Source of the DNA: Barnesiella sp.
GTDB lineage: Bacteria; Bacteroidota; Bacteroidia; Bacteroidales; Muribaculaceae
Assembly: GCA_014801075.1 (NCBI GenBank)
Contig: JAAVEW010000014.1
Coordinates: 43,425 to 107,424, forward strand
Length of the DNA: 64,000 nucleotides
Direction of reading: 5' to 3'
Both the position numbers and the translations under genes were made by a program. The notes beneath the pieces are model-generated. The model did no database searches. It was given only the letters and a program-made list of their open reading frames with translations, and was not told the origin of the DNA. This document shows positions 53,416-62,084 of the stretch, in pieces; position 1 is the first letter of the stretch, and the number at the start of each line of letters is the position of its first letter.

Positions 53416-54546
53416 CTAAGCTCCCTTTAACTCCGCTACGATTATCTGTGCTGCGTTGGTGGCTGAGTCGGCCGTGGTCAGCTTCTCGCGTATCTCGCGG
53501 TAGCCGGTCTGCTGGTCGGCATGGCGCGCTCCTTCGGGGAGCACTTTTATCAGCTCGGCGTCAACAAGCGCGGGGTTGCACAGATGCACCAACTGCTCGG
53601 CCACGACTTCGCGGTCGGCAATGAGGTTGGGGAGTGATACGAAGCGTATCTTGAGTATGTGTTTGAAGATATTGTAGGAGATGCGGCTGCCGTTGGCACG
53701 GTAGCACACTACCTGCGGCACGCCTATGAGGGCAGCTTCGAGGGTGGCGGTGCCGGAGGTGACGAGGGCTGCGCGGGAGTGGGTCATCAGTTCGAAGGTG
53801 TCGTTGTCAACGACCGCGAAGTCGCAGTAGCGGTGGTATATATCGGCGTCGACAGCTGGTGCGCCGGCCACTACGGGGAGCATGTCGGGGTGACGGCGTG
53901 CCACCTCGGCCATGACCGGAAGATTGTTGCGTATCTCGCCTGTGCGGCTGCCGGGCACGAGGGCAAGAAGCGGTTTGCCTGCAGGCAGATTGTGGCGGCG
54001 GCGAAACTCCTCGTCGCTCGACAGCGCGGTGAGCTTCTCATCAACTTCCTTGACGGTAGGATTTCCCACGTAGTCAATCTCGTAGTCGTGGCGGTTGCGG
54101 TAGTATTCCACCTCGAAGGGGAGTATGGAGAGCATGCGCTTGACGTAGCGCTTTATTTTCTTGACGCGTCCCTCTTTCCAAGCCCACACCTTGGGCGATA
54201 TGTAGTAGAACACGGGGATACCATGCTTCACGGCCTCTTTGGCGAGCTTGAGGTTGAACGAGGGGTAGTCGACGAGTATAAGCGCGTCGGGGTGCTCTGC
54301 GACGAGGCTCTCGCGCGCGGTGCGCAGGTTGCCGAGGACTTTGCCCAGATGGCGTATTACCTCGCAGAAACCCATGAAAGCCATGTCGCGGTAATGGATC
54401 AGCGGCTTGGTGCCGGAAGCCTCCGACATGAGGTCGCCGCCGAGAAATGTGAAACGCGCCTGAGGGTCGGCCACGCGCAGTTGTTTGATAAGTTGCGCGG
54501 CGTGAATGTCGCCCGAAGCCTCTCCTGCCGATATGAAATAGTGCAT
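53416..54546 (-). CDS. lpxB: Lipid-A-disaccharide synthase
   Basis: A 376-residue GT19 glycosyltransferase that joins UDP-diacylglucosamine to lipid X. It starts MHYFISAGEASGD (family signature, SAGEASGD at 6-13), followed by VDYPSFNLKLAK, YYISPKVWAWKEGR and ALVPGSRTGEIRNNLP. The ATG at 54546 is used instead of an in-frame ATG at 54585 because homologues begin there. It is convergent with the acyltransferase gene, and the 87-bp spacer lacks a clear terminator. Confidence 0.96.
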   Translation of the reverse strand: MHYFISAGEASGDIHAAQLIKQLRVADPQARFTFLGGDLMSEASGTKPLIHYRDMAFMGFCEVIRHLGKVLGNLRTARESLVAEHPDALILVDYPSFNLKLAKEAVKHGIPVFYYISPKVWAWKEGRVKKIKRYVKRMLSILPFEVEYYRNRHDYEIDYVGNPTVKEVDEKLTALSSDEEFRRRHNLPAGKPLLALVPGSRTGEIRNNLPVMAEVARRHPDMLPVVAGAPAVDADIYHRYCDFAVVDNDTFELMTHSRAALVTSGTATLEAALIGVPQVVCYRANGSRISYNIFKHILKIRFVSLPNLIADREVVAEQLVHLCNPALVDAELIKVLPEGARHADQQTGYREIREKLTTADSATNAAQIIVAELKGA

Positions 54547-54574
54547 AAATTGTCTAATTTCTAAAAAAGATATG

Positions 54575-54582
54575 CAAATATA
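54575..54582 (-). promoter_or_regulatory. -7 element of the lpxB promoter
   Basis: TATATTTG on the minus strand, 29 nt upstream of the lpxB start. No good -33 element. Confidence 0.55.
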
Positions 54583-54673
54583 CACATAATGTTGAAATTT
54601 TTCCTTAACTTCGTTGTCATTGACAGCATTTTATGCTCTGCTGTGAAATTATTAATTTCCATTATTATATCCT

Positions 54674-56398
54674 ATGTTTAAAAATCAACCTAAAGGATTG
54701 TATGTGCTTGCGCTTGCCAACACGGGTGAGCGTTTCGGCTACTACACCATGCTGGCGATTCTGCTGCTCTTCCTGCAGGCTAAATTCGCCCTTCCCACCG
54801 CAACGGCGGGTACTATCTATTCCGTATTCCTCGCGCTCGTCTACTTCATGCCCATGATCGGCGGTATCATCGCCGACAAGTGGAACTTCCAAAAGACGGT
54901 GACGCTCGGTATCGTTGTCATGTTCCTGGGCTATCTCGTCATGGCCATCCCGATGTCGAAAGGTGCAGGCTCGGCATTCTCGTCGCCCGCTTTCTACGTC
55001 ATGATTCTTGCGCTGCTGCTTATATCCTGCGGTACAGGTCTTTTCAAAGGCAACCTGCAGGTTATGGTCGGTGACCTCTACAACAATCCCAAGTATGAGG
55101 CTAAACGCGACGTGGCTTTCTCGCTCTTCTACATGGCCATCAACATCGGCGCCATGTTCGCTCCCTCGGTGACCGAGTCGCTTTGCTCGCTCGCCCTCAG
55201 CGCCAACGACCTGGTCTACAACGCCGAAATCCCCGGTATCTGTAACCAGATTATCGCCGGCGAGGTAGTTAAACCCGAAGATATGTCGATACTTACCTCA
55301 TTCTCAGGTATTGCTGAAGCCGGCCCTGCTCTCACCGAATGGTGCCAGACTTATGTTGACTCTATCTCTACCGGTTATTCTTACGCATTTGCCGTAGCTT
55401 GCTTCTCGATGGTACTTTCATTCGTAATCTACAAGCTTGGCCGCAAGACCTACCAGGGTGTTTCCGACTCCAAAGCCAAAGGCACAAAGGCTGCTGCCTC
55501 CAATGAGCCTGAGCTCACCAAGGAGCAGACCAAATCGCGCATCGTGGCCCTTCTCCTCGTCTTTACCGTGGTTATTTTCTTCTGGATGGTATTCCATCAG
55601 AATGGTTTGACACTTACCAAATTCGCTCAGGAATTTACGTCGCCCGACGCCGGTGGCTTCACCCGTATCGGCTTCAACGTGTGGGCTCTCGCACTCATTG
55701 TGGTGGTCGTTTACGCTGCTTTCAACCTCTTCCAGAGCAAGTCAAACAAAGTGCGCGGTATCTCGGCTGCGGCCCTCATAGCCGCTCTTGCAGGTATCTT
55801 CTGCATCTACAGCAATACTCCCGACCCCGTTACCGGCATTCAGCCGCAGATTTATCAGCAGTTCAACCCCTTCTACGTTGTAGCCCTCACTCCCTTCTCG
55901 GTAGCTATCTTCTCATGGCTCGCCAAGAAGAAAAAAGAGCCGTCGGCACCGCGTAAAATCGGTTACGGTATGCTCGTTGCAGGTCTCGGTTTTGCAGTTA
56001 TGGCAATCGGTTCTATCGGCCTCGGCACAGTAGCGCAGTCACCGACTGTTACCCCCAACCTCCTCATCGGCACATATCTTATCCTCACCTTCGCCGAGTT
56101 GCTCCTTTCACCGATGGGTATCTCATTCGTATCGAAAGTGGCACCTCCCAAGTATAAAGGTATGATGATGGGTTGCTGGTTTGGTGCAACCGCCATCGGT
56201 AACCTCCTTACTGCAATTCCCGCCCTCCTCTGGGGCAAGATTGACGTTGCCATGATATGGGTAATCCTCGTAATACTCTGCGTTGTCTCAGCCCTCTTTA
56301 TCTTCGCCATGATGAAGAAACTCGAGGCTGCAACCTCCGATTCACCCGCTCCCGCGGCAGCTGACGCCCTCGAAACCGTAGAGGACGACGCCATCTAA
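54674..56398 (+). CDS. POT-family proton-dependent peptide transporter
   Basis: A 574-residue inner-membrane MFS transporter with about 14 helices. It has the POT motifs ALANTGERFGYYTML (ExxER region), GKGNLQVMVGDLY-type segment (GTGLFKGNLQVM) and LSPMGISFVSKVAPPKYKGMMMG. It imports di- and tripeptides with protons. Between about residues 180 and 240 it carries a longer loop than small POT proteins, usual in Bacteroidetes members. The acidic Ala-rich C-terminal tail is cytosolic. Confidence 0.93.
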   Translation: MFKNQPKGLYVLALANTGERFGYYTMLAILLLFLQAKFALPTATAGTIYSVFLALVYFMPMIGGIIADKWNFQKTVTLGIVVMFLGYLVMAIPMSKGAGSAFSSPAFYVMILALLLISCGTGLFKGNLQVMVGDLYNNPKYEAKRDVAFSLFYMAINIGAMFAPSVTESLCSLALSANDLVYNAEIPGICNQIIAGEVVKPEDMSILTSFSGIAEAGPALTEWCQTYVDSISTGYSYAFAVACFSMVLSFVIYKLGRKTYQGVSDSKAKGTKAAASNEPELTKEQTKSRIVALLLVFTVVIFFWMVFHQNGLTLTKFAQEFTSPDAGGFTRIGFNVWALALIVVVVYAAFNLFQSKSNKVRGISAAALIAALAGIFCIYSNTPDPVTGIQPQIYQQFNPFYVVALTPFSVAIFSWLAKKKKEPSAPRKIGYGMLVAGLGFAVMAIGSIGLGTVAQSPTVTPNLLIGTYLILTFAELLLSPMGISFVSKVAPPKYKGMMMGCWFGATAIGNLLTAIPALLWGKIDVAMIWVILVILCVVSALFIFAMMKKLEAATSDSPAPAAADALETVEDDAI

Positions 56399-56434
56399 TC
56401 CCCGAAAGTCCACACAGGACCATATAAAACTAAT

Positions 56435-56478
56435 AACCCCGGCTGCATGTAAATGATACCATCAATGCAGCCGGGGTT
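56435..56478 (+). terminator. Terminator T1 after the peptide transporter
   Basis: A 14-bp stem (AACCCCGGCTGCAT and ATGCAGCCGGGGTT) and a 16-nt loop, followed by TGTTATT. A near copy, T2, occurs at 58591-58631 on the other side of the rloAB cassette. Confidence 0.9.
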
Positions 56479-56495
56479 TGTTATTACGCAACCGA

Positions 56496-56642
56496 TAGTG
56501 AATAATATAAAATTAGCTTGATAAATAATCAAAAGTTGTGGCTAAAATGACTTTTTAGGGTTGTTTCAGGGTAAAAAACAGTGCAAAAAAGGGCATTTTA
56601 ACAATTTAAATTGACTTTATTGGGTAATCTCAGTCATTTTTT
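56496..56642. repeat. Left copy (L) of a 147-bp direct repeat bounding rloAB
   Basis: Runs from TAGTGAATAAT to the T-run and overlaps the last three codons and stop of rloB. It matches 58396-58543 with about seven substitutions and one 1-nt gap in the same orientation. Confidence 0.93.
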
Positions 56643-57190
56643 TCATTATCCAGTTCACGGATAAATAACGGCATGTCGGATGACGGATTGGCATGCTTTT
56701 CCAATTTATCGGCACGTTGTATTGCTTGCTGATAATTTGACATAAGCTGATTATGCTGTTCATGGCTGAATTTCCCTTTCGTATAATTCTTCCAGGAGGG
56801 ATGGGCAGCCGAAAGCATCTTTACAATCGACTCCGAAGAGCATGCTCTGCTGTGTTCCTTCAAGTGTAACAGAAACCACAACTCAATGCATGGATTGGTA
56901 AGGATGGTCGTGCCTTCAAGTTTGTTGAGTTTGTCAACAATACACTCTATGTCGCAGTCATAGACATAGAATATACGGTATTCATCTTTATCATACAGAC
57001 CCAACTCTTTGAGATACTGGCTCACAAGCCTTTGGTTGATGGCGTTGCCACTGACCTTGGTGCGTATTGCAATCGGCAGCCTGTACTGATGTTTCAATGC
57101 CTCGATATATACCCGCTCGGTTTCCCCTTCACAAATGACGAGGAATGTTCTGTGAGACCGTTTTTTCTTCCTTGTTATTCGCTCTCTCAT
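56630..57190 (-). CDS. rloB: RloB-like protein of an ATPase-RloB defence pair
   Basis: A 186-residue protein with the RloB/AbiLii signatures: VICEGETERVYIEAL (Glu21-Glu25), an acidic DCD motif at 78-80 on a hydrophobic strand, and NPCIELWFLLHL at 99-110. These suggest a Toprim-like nuclease-type fold. The start overlaps the rloA stop by 4 nt (ATGA), so the two are coupled. RloA/RloB pairs and the similar AbiL and PARIS systems act in phage defence, with the ATPase as sensor and the second protein as effector; that role here is inferred. The gene is more AT-rich than its neighbours, and its last codons lie inside repeat L. Confidence 0.88.
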   Translation of the reverse strand: MRERITRKKKRSHRTFLVICEGETERVYIEALKHQYRLPIAIRTKVSGNAINQRLVSQYLKELGLYDKDEYRIFYVYDCDIECIVDKLNKLEGTTILTNPCIELWFLLHLKEHSRACSSESIVKMLSAAHPSWKNYTKGKFSHEQHNQLMSNYQQAIQRADKLEKHANPSSDMPLFIRELDNEKND

Positions 57191-58365
57191 AGTTCGCCGA
57201 GTATATCGCTTATCATCATATAGGCATCTCCCGTGTAGGGTACTCCGTCAAATCGGCCCTGAAGGTAGGCTTTCTGTATGTCAGTGCGCTTATTGATGCC
57301 CTCGTAGTCACACAGTGGTATAAATTCCGAATTGCCATCGGACTGTTTGTTGACTATAACAATCTGTTCGAGACGCAGTTTGGTCGTCTCAATCAAGAGT
57401 GGGTTATGACTGGTAAATACCATCTGCAGGTTGTGTGTGGCTCTCACGACATCAAGCAGAAATTCAGCAAGCCGCAGATGCAGTTTTAAATCAAATTCAT
57501 CGAGAAAGAATGTTGTCCCCGGAGTGGGTTTTGTCAGCAATGTCATGATGAGCAGGAGGAGTCGTTTTGTTCCGTCAGACTCTTCTTTCTCAAAATTGAA
57601 TGCAATTCCCGGGTTTTCACGGTGGTAGCTGCGAAGCTGATATTGTCCCGGAGTTGATTCTATCATCTGAATGTCGGTTATATCGCTATCACTCACCTCA
57701 AATGCTTTTAATATCAAGGCTTTATTGGTCTCCAACATCGCCGGATTTATATCAGACAAAGCTATATTGTCAAGACCGATACATATCTCGTTGAGAAAAT
57801 AACGGTATATAGCCTGGGCAACCGGTCGGTTCATTGAGCTGGCTCTGCTTAAAAACAGGGTGGTATCTCCTGTTGCCGCTTCCACCTCTTTGGGTCTCTG
57901 GATAATACCCTTTGTGAAGGTGTATTCCGAGTAATTCTCGCGGCTGAAAATACGTGCACGTCGTTTGTTGGGGAAGTGATATAAATTCTCCTCCCATACT
58001 TTTCCGTCAAGAAGGGTGAAAGAGTATTCATATTCCACACCATCGTTTACGAAATTAATACCGAATTCCGAGGGTTGGTTTTTGTCAAACTTAAACGGTT
58101 CGAAATCAAATTTATATCCTTCGTTATTCTGGTGTGACGTCAGGATAAGGCGACGGCAGAAATCCAAAGCTTTTATGAGGTTGGATTTTCCCGCGGCATT
58201 ACTGCCGAAAAGACCTATGATATTTATGAATTTATCTCCGTCAAATTCAATTAGATTCTCAGGCAGATAATCTTTCTGCTTCTTTGACTTAACATCGGCT
58301 GTAAAATCAAGCACGGCGTTATCGCGAATGGAAAAGAAGTTTTTAAGTCGGAGGCTGATTATCAT
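57187..58365 (-). CDS. rloA: RloA-like AAA ATPase (AAA_15/AAA_21, ABC-type head) of a defence pair
   Basis: A 392-residue ATPase. It begins MIISLRLKNFFSIRDN (the typical start of this family), then the P-loop GSNAAGKSN (54-62), GTKRLLLLIMTLL as signature region, Walker B FFLDEFDLKLH (Asp289, Glu290) and the switch FTSHNPLLIE. Such SMC/OLD-like ATPases pair with RloB. The ATG at 58365 is preferred to a TTG at 58392, which is 27 nt upstream. Low GC and flanking direct repeats point to horizontal acquisition. The promoter is likely inside or next to repeat R. Confidence 0.88.
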   Translation of the reverse strand: MIISLRLKNFFSIRDNAVLDFTADVKSKKQKDYLPENLIEFDGDKFINIIGLFGSNAAGKSNLIKALDFCRRLILTSHQNNEGYKFDFEPFKFDKNQPSEFGINFVNDGVEYEYSFTLLDGKVWEENLYHFPNKRRARIFSRENYSEYTFTKGIIQRPKEVEAATGDTTLFLSRASSMNRPVAQAIYRYFLNEICIGLDNIALSDINPAMLETNKALILKAFEVSDSDITDIQMIESTPGQYQLRSYHRENPGIAFNFEKEESDGTKRLLLLIMTLLTKPTPGTTFFLDEFDLKLHLRLAEFLLDVVRATHNLQMVFTSHNPLLIETTKLRLEQIVIVNKQSDGNSEFIPLCDYEGINKRTDIQKAYLQGRFDGVPYTGDAYMMISDILGEL

Positions 58366-58395
58366 TGTGCACGTTAATATGGTTTTCCGCAAATT

Positions 58396-58543
58396 TAGTG
58401 AATAATTTAAGATTAGCTTGATAAATAATCAAAAGTTTGTGGCTAAAATGACTTTTTAGGGTTGTTTCAGGGTAAAAAACAGTGCAAAAAAGAGCATTTT
58501 AACACTTTAAATTGACTTTATTGGGTAATCTCAGCCATTTTTT
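58396..58543. repeat. Right copy (R) of the 147-bp direct repeat bounding rloAB
   Basis: Begins TAGTGAATAAT 4 nt upstream of the furthest in-frame start of rloA and ends in the T-run at 58543. Nearly identical to 56496-56642. It carries the presumed upstream region of rloA. Confidence 0.93.
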
Positions 58544-58590
58544 GCTTTTGGGGAATATCATAATAACTTTGGGATATTATGAGAAATAAT

Positions 58591-58631
58591 AACCCCGGCT
58601 GCATGTAGATATTGGTCATGCAGCCGGGGTT
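58591..58631 (-). terminator. Terminator T2, near copy of T1
   Basis: AACCCCGGCTGCATG and CATGCAGCCGGGGTT form a 15-bp stem with an 11-nt loop. It lies 75 nt beyond the stop of the minus-strand Bax-inhibitor gene. The stem bases are the same as in T1. Confidence 0.88.
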
Positions 58632-58705
58632 TGTAGTGTGTTGTGCCGTGTTAGTGTGCTGTGTCAGTTTGCTGTCATAGCGGTGCTGTTACGGCTTGGG
58701 GGATT

Positions 58706-59413
58706 TTAGTTGCGGTCGCCGAAGAAGCGGAGGAGGTAGAGGAAGAGGTTGATGAAGTCGAGGTAGAGGGAGAGGGCGCCGATGGTGGCGAGTTTACCGA
58801 GACTTTCGTTGGGGGTGACAGCTACCGACTGTTTGATTTTCTGGGTGTCCCAGGCGGTGAGGCCGAGGAATATCAGGACGCCGGCAAAGGATATAATCCA
58901 GCCTAAGGTGTCGCTGTGGGCGAAGATATTGACTACAGTGGCGATGATAAGGCCGATGAGCGCGAAGAAGAGGAATGAGCCTACCTTGGTCAGGTCACGG
59001 TTGGTGAAGTAACCGTAGACGCTCATGGCTCCGAATGTGCCGGCTGTGATAAAGAATGTCTTGGCTATGGAGCCGGGTGAGTAGACAAAGAATATCACGG
59101 ATAGCGTGAAGCCGTTGACTATCGCGAAGAGGAAGAATAGCAGGGTGGCTGTTGACGAACTTATCTTGTTGATAGCGCCTGTGATAGCTATTACGAGGCC
59201 AATCTCAACGATGGCAAGTATCCAGTAGATTGAACGCGATGAGAGCAAGGTATTTGCCATTGAGGGTGAGTTGGCTACCCACAGTGAAGTGAGGGCGGTG
59301 ACGAGGAGGGCGAGGAACATCTTGACGTAGACGCGCTTCATCACCTGCGACGTGCGCATGTCGACAGCATACTGCTGGTCGCTCGTGTAGTTGGAATAAT
59401 TGGAGTAGTTCAT
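58706..59413 (-). CDS. Bax inhibitor-1 (BI-1/YccA) family membrane protein
   Basis: A 235-residue inner-membrane protein with seven predicted helices after a short Asn/Tyr/Ser-rich N-terminus (MNYSNYSNYTSDQQYAVD). It has the BI-1 features VYVKMFLALLVTALT, FGAMSVYGYFTNRDLTKVG and LGLTAWDTQKIKQ. Bacterial members may act as pH-sensitive calcium leak channels or modulate FtsH; the role here is unknown. A -7 element lies at 59454-59447. Confidence 0.92.
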   Translation of the reverse strand: MNYSNYSNYTSDQQYAVDMRTSQVMKRVYVKMFLALLVTALTSLWVANSPSMANTLLSSRSIYWILAIVEIGLVIAITGAINKISSSTATLLFFLFAIVNGFTLSVIFFVYSPGSIAKTFFITAGTFGAMSVYGYFTNRDLTKVGSFLFFALIGLIIATVVNIFAHSDTLGWIISFAGVLIFLGLTAWDTQKIKQSVAVTPNESLGKLATIGALSLYLDFINLFLYLLRFFGDRN

Positions 59414-59446
59414 TTATAATCTTTTTAATTAAGTGTTTATAAAACG

Positions 59447-59454
59447 CAAATATA
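59447..59454 (-). promoter_or_regulatory. -7 element of the Bax-inhibitor gene
   Basis: TATATTTG on the minus strand, 34 nt upstream of the start. The inverted repeat at 59469-59509 covers its -33 region. Confidence 0.55.
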
Positions 59455-59468
59455 ATGATTTTGTTAAG

Positions 59469-59509
59469 AAAGTCATGTAAATTACCGGATAAATAATTTA
59501 CATGACTTT
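59469..59509 (-). terminator. Perfect 16-bp inverted repeat between argS and the Bax-inhibitor gene
   Basis: AAAGTCATGTAAATTA (59469-59484) and TAATTTACATGACTTT (59494-59509), loop 9 nt. It lies 95 nt after the argS stop and could end that transcript. Its AT-rich, dyad form and its position at the -33 region of the next promoter also fit an operator. Confidence 0.6.
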
Positions 59510-59603
59510 CCTATTTGACTATGATGACGGGCTATGGTTTAAGCTACCGGTTAGCCAACAAAAGTTAATGAAGGCACGGTTTTAAGCCCGTTGGCGGAAT
59601 GGC

Positions 59604-61391
59604 TTACATTCGTTCGGGCACGCGGATGCCGAGAAGTGCCATGCCTGAGGCTATGACGCGGGCAGTCACGGCGCTGAGGGCGAGGCGCAGGGCGCGCACA
59701 GCGGTGTTCTCCTCGCGCATGATGGGGCAGTCGTGGTAGAACTGGTTGTACTGCTTCACGAGCTCGTAGACGTAGTTGGCGATTACCGAGGGTGAGAATT
59801 TCTTGCCGGCGTCGGCTACGGTTGAGGGGAAGTCGGCAAGTGTCTGTATGAGTGCGATTTCCTTCTCGTTGGGGGTCACGCCTGTGTAGTCGAAGTCAGT
59901 TATGCCCTGCTCGGCGGCTTTGCGGAGCACTGAGCGGATGCGGGCGTAGGTGTACTGGATGAAGGGACCTGTGTTGCCGTTGAAGTCGATTGACTCTTTG
60001 GGGTTGAAGGTCATGTTCTTGCGCGGGTCGACCTTGAGGAGGAAGTATTTGAGAGCGCCGAGGCCTACGATTTCGGCTATTTCCTCGGATTCGGCTTCGC
60101 TGAGGCCGTCGAGTTTGCCGAGTTCGCGCGATACCTCGCGTGCGGTGTTTACCATCTCGTCCATGAGGTCGTCGGCGTCAACTACGGTGCCTTCGCGGCT
60201 CTTCATCTTGCCTTCGGGGAGTTCCACCATGCCGTAGGAGAAGTGAACGAGGTCTTTGCCCCACTTGAAACCGAGTTTGTCGAGGAGGAGCGACAGTACC
60301 TGGAAGTGGTAGTTCTGCTCGTTGCCCACTACGTAGACCATCTTGTCGATGGGATAGTCCTGATAGCGGAGCTTGGCGGTGCCGATATCCTGAGTCATGT
60401 AGACTGAAGTGCCGTCGGCACGGAGCAGGAGTTTGTGGTCGAGACCGTCGGCAGTGAGGTCGGCCCATACCGAACCGTCTTCCTTGCGGTACATGATGCC
60501 TTTTTCGAGGCCTTCGAGCACTTTGTCCTTACCTTCGAGATAGGTTTCGCTCTCGTAATATATCTTGTCGAAATCGACGCCCATACGCTTGTAGGTCTCG
60601 TCAAATCCGGCATATACCCATGAGTTCATTGTCTCCCAGAGGCCGCGCACTTCGGGGTCTTTCTGCTCCCAGCGCACGAGCATTTCGCGGGCTTCGTTCA
60701 TGAGGGGAGAGGCAGCTTTTGCTTCGTCCTCGGTCATGCCTTTGGCCATCAGTTCGTTGACCTCGGCTTTGAAGTGCTTGTCGAAGAGCACGTAGAAGTC
60801 GCCGATAAGGTGGTCGCCCTTCTTGCCGGTTGATTCGGGAGTGGCGCCTTCGCCCCATTTCTTCCATGCGAGCATCGACTTGCAGATGTGGATGCCGCGG
60901 TCGTTGACGATGTTGGTCTTTACCACGCGGTTGCCGCATGCTTTGAGTATCTCCGAGAGGCTGTAGCCCAGGAGGTTGTTGCGCACGTGGCCCAGGTGGA
61001 GGGGCTTGTTGGTGTTGGGCGACGAGTATTCCACCATGTAGAGGGGTGATTCGTCGGTAGCTTTTGTGATACCGTAGTCGGGGGTGTCCTCGATGTGACG
61101 GAGCACCGAGCACCAGAAGCCGGGCTCGATGACGATGTTGAGGAAGCCGTTGATAACGTTGAAGCGGCTCACTGCAGGCTCATTTTCCACGAGCCAGTCG
61201 CCTATCTCCTTACCCACAACTGCGGGGGCTTTGCGCACGGCTTTCACCCAGGGGAATACGACAATCGTGAGGTTGCCTTCAAACTCCTTTTTGGTGGTTT
61301 CGGGTACGATACCGGCGGCGTCAACGTCGATGTTGTAAAGCTCTTTGAGAGCCTTTGCCACAGCTTGGGCGATTATATTATCTATTGACAT
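59604..61391 (-). CDS. argS: Arginyl-tRNA synthetase
   Basis: A 595-residue class Ia synthetase. The N-terminal Arg-specific domain (about 1-100) precedes SSPNTNKPLHLGHVRNN with HLGH at 132-135. The KMSKS position reads GKMKSREG, the relaxed form usual in ArgS. The C-terminal DALR anticodon domain has QYTYARIRSVLRKA. Complete. A TATCTTTG -7 element lies 59 nt upstream. Confidence 0.97.
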   Translation of the reverse strand: MSIDNIIAQAVAKALKELYNIDVDAAGIVPETTKKEFEGNLTIVVFPWVKAVRKAPAVVGKEIGDWLVENEPAVSRFNVINGFLNIVIEPGFWCSVLRHIEDTPDYGITKATDESPLYMVEYSSPNTNKPLHLGHVRNNLLGYSLSEILKACGNRVVKTNIVNDRGIHICKSMLAWKKWGEGATPESTGKKGDHLIGDFYVLFDKHFKAEVNELMAKGMTEDEAKAASPLMNEAREMLVRWEQKDPEVRGLWETMNSWVYAGFDETYKRMGVDFDKIYYESETYLEGKDKVLEGLEKGIMYRKEDGSVWADLTADGLDHKLLLRADGTSVYMTQDIGTAKLRYQDYPIDKMVYVVGNEQNYHFQVLSLLLDKLGFKWGKDLVHFSYGMVELPEGKMKSREGTVVDADDLMDEMVNTAREVSRELGKLDGLSEAESEEIAEIVGLGALKYFLLKVDPRKNMTFNPKESIDFNGNTGPFIQYTYARIRSVLRKAAEQGITDFDYTGVTPNEKEIALIQTLADFPSTVADAGKKFSPSVIANYVYELVKQYNQFYHDCPIMREENTAVRALRLALSAVTARVIASGMALLGIRVPERM

Positions 61392-61449
61392 GTCAGTTAA
61401 GTAAGTATATTGAATAAAATATAGATAAGTTTATACGTAATTCCAACCG

Positions 61450-61488
61450 CAAAGATACAAAAAGTATGTAACTTTTTGAGTATATTTG
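61450..61488. promoter_or_regulatory. Divergent promoters with an inverted repeat between them
   Basis: Minus-strand TATCTTTG (61457-61450) for argS and plus-strand TATATTTG (61481-61488) for the secreted-protein gene face away from each other. Between them CAAAAAGT (61458-61465) and ACTTTTTG (61471-61478) form a perfect 8-bp inverted repeat that could be a shared operator. Confidence 0.6.
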
Positions 61489-61601
61489 CGTCTAATTGTT
61501 TAGAAGCCGGGACTTCCGGCGGCTTTTATGTTTACTTTTAAACCAAAGTAAGCATACCCTAAGTGATGATTGAAATCTATTAATATTATAAAACGAAGAT
61601 T

Positions 61602-62009
61602 ATGAAGAAGATTTTTATGTTGATGATAGTGGCTCTTGCTGCTGTCTCGGTGAAGGCTATAACGGTCGATGAGGCTTTTGAAAAGTTTGTTGCCATTCCC
61701 GGCGCTGCCGTTTCTGACGTGCCTGACTATGACTGCACCAAAGAGGGTATGGACTGGGGTAAGGTAGTAATGCTCATCGGTGCCAATCCCGCGACTCTGG
61801 CTCAGGCCGACGAGGTGCTTGCCGACATCACCGATCCTATCGTAGTCGACGAGGCTGTGCAGGGCAACAACCACGTGAAGGGTTACGCTGCCAAGCAGGA
61901 AGATGGCCGCACACGCGCCATTATTTGCGTCACAATGCCCGGCAACGGCATGGTGATAGTCTACGCTCAAGGCGGCGACGACCTCGTCAACGACATGAAC
62001 ATAAACTGA
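61602..62009 (+). CDS. Small secreted protein of unknown function
   Basis: A 135-residue protein with a signal peptide (MKKIFMLMIVALAAVSVKA) and a short mixed alpha/beta domain: DEAFEKFVAIPGAAVSDVPDYD, a central helix AQADEVLADITD, and a C-terminal strand GMVIVYAQGGDD. It resembles small periplasmic proteins common in Bacteroidetes, but I cannot name the family. The promoter TATATTTG at 61481 supports the plus-strand frame over the overlapping antisense frame. A strong terminator follows. Confidence 0.8.
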   Translation: MKKIFMLMIVALAAVSVKAITVDEAFEKFVAIPGAAVSDVPDYDCTKEGMDWGKVVMLIGANPATLAQADEVLADITDPIVVDEAVQGNNHVKGYAAKQEDGRTRAIICVTMPGNGMVIVYAQGGDDLVNDMNIN

Positions 62010-62028
62010 TTCCCCAAAAATCATATAC

Positions 62029-62073
62029 AAACAACAAGGAGCGCCATCTAACAGACGGCGCTCCTTGTTGTTT
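62029..62073. terminator. Bidirectional terminator
   Basis: A perfect 17-bp stem (AAACAACAAGGAGCGCC and GGCGCTCCTTGTTGTTT) with an 11-nt loop, between the secreted-protein gene and the convergent toxin gene. Confidence 0.93.
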
Positions 62074-62084
62074 GTAATATGTTT

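Noticed and set aside
56496..58543. The flanking 147-bp repeats as insertion-sequence ends or a target-site duplication
   Set aside because: They are direct rather than inverted, far longer than any usual target duplication, and no transposase or integrase lies between or beside them.
59604..61391. argS lacking the KMSKS motif as a sign of inactivity
   Set aside because: Many active ArgS proteins have a relaxed version of this motif, and HLGH and the anticodon domain are intact.
61500..62030. 176-codon minus-strand frame opposite the small secreted protein
   Set aside because: The plus-strand gene has a signal peptide, a promoter and a terminator; the minus frame has none.
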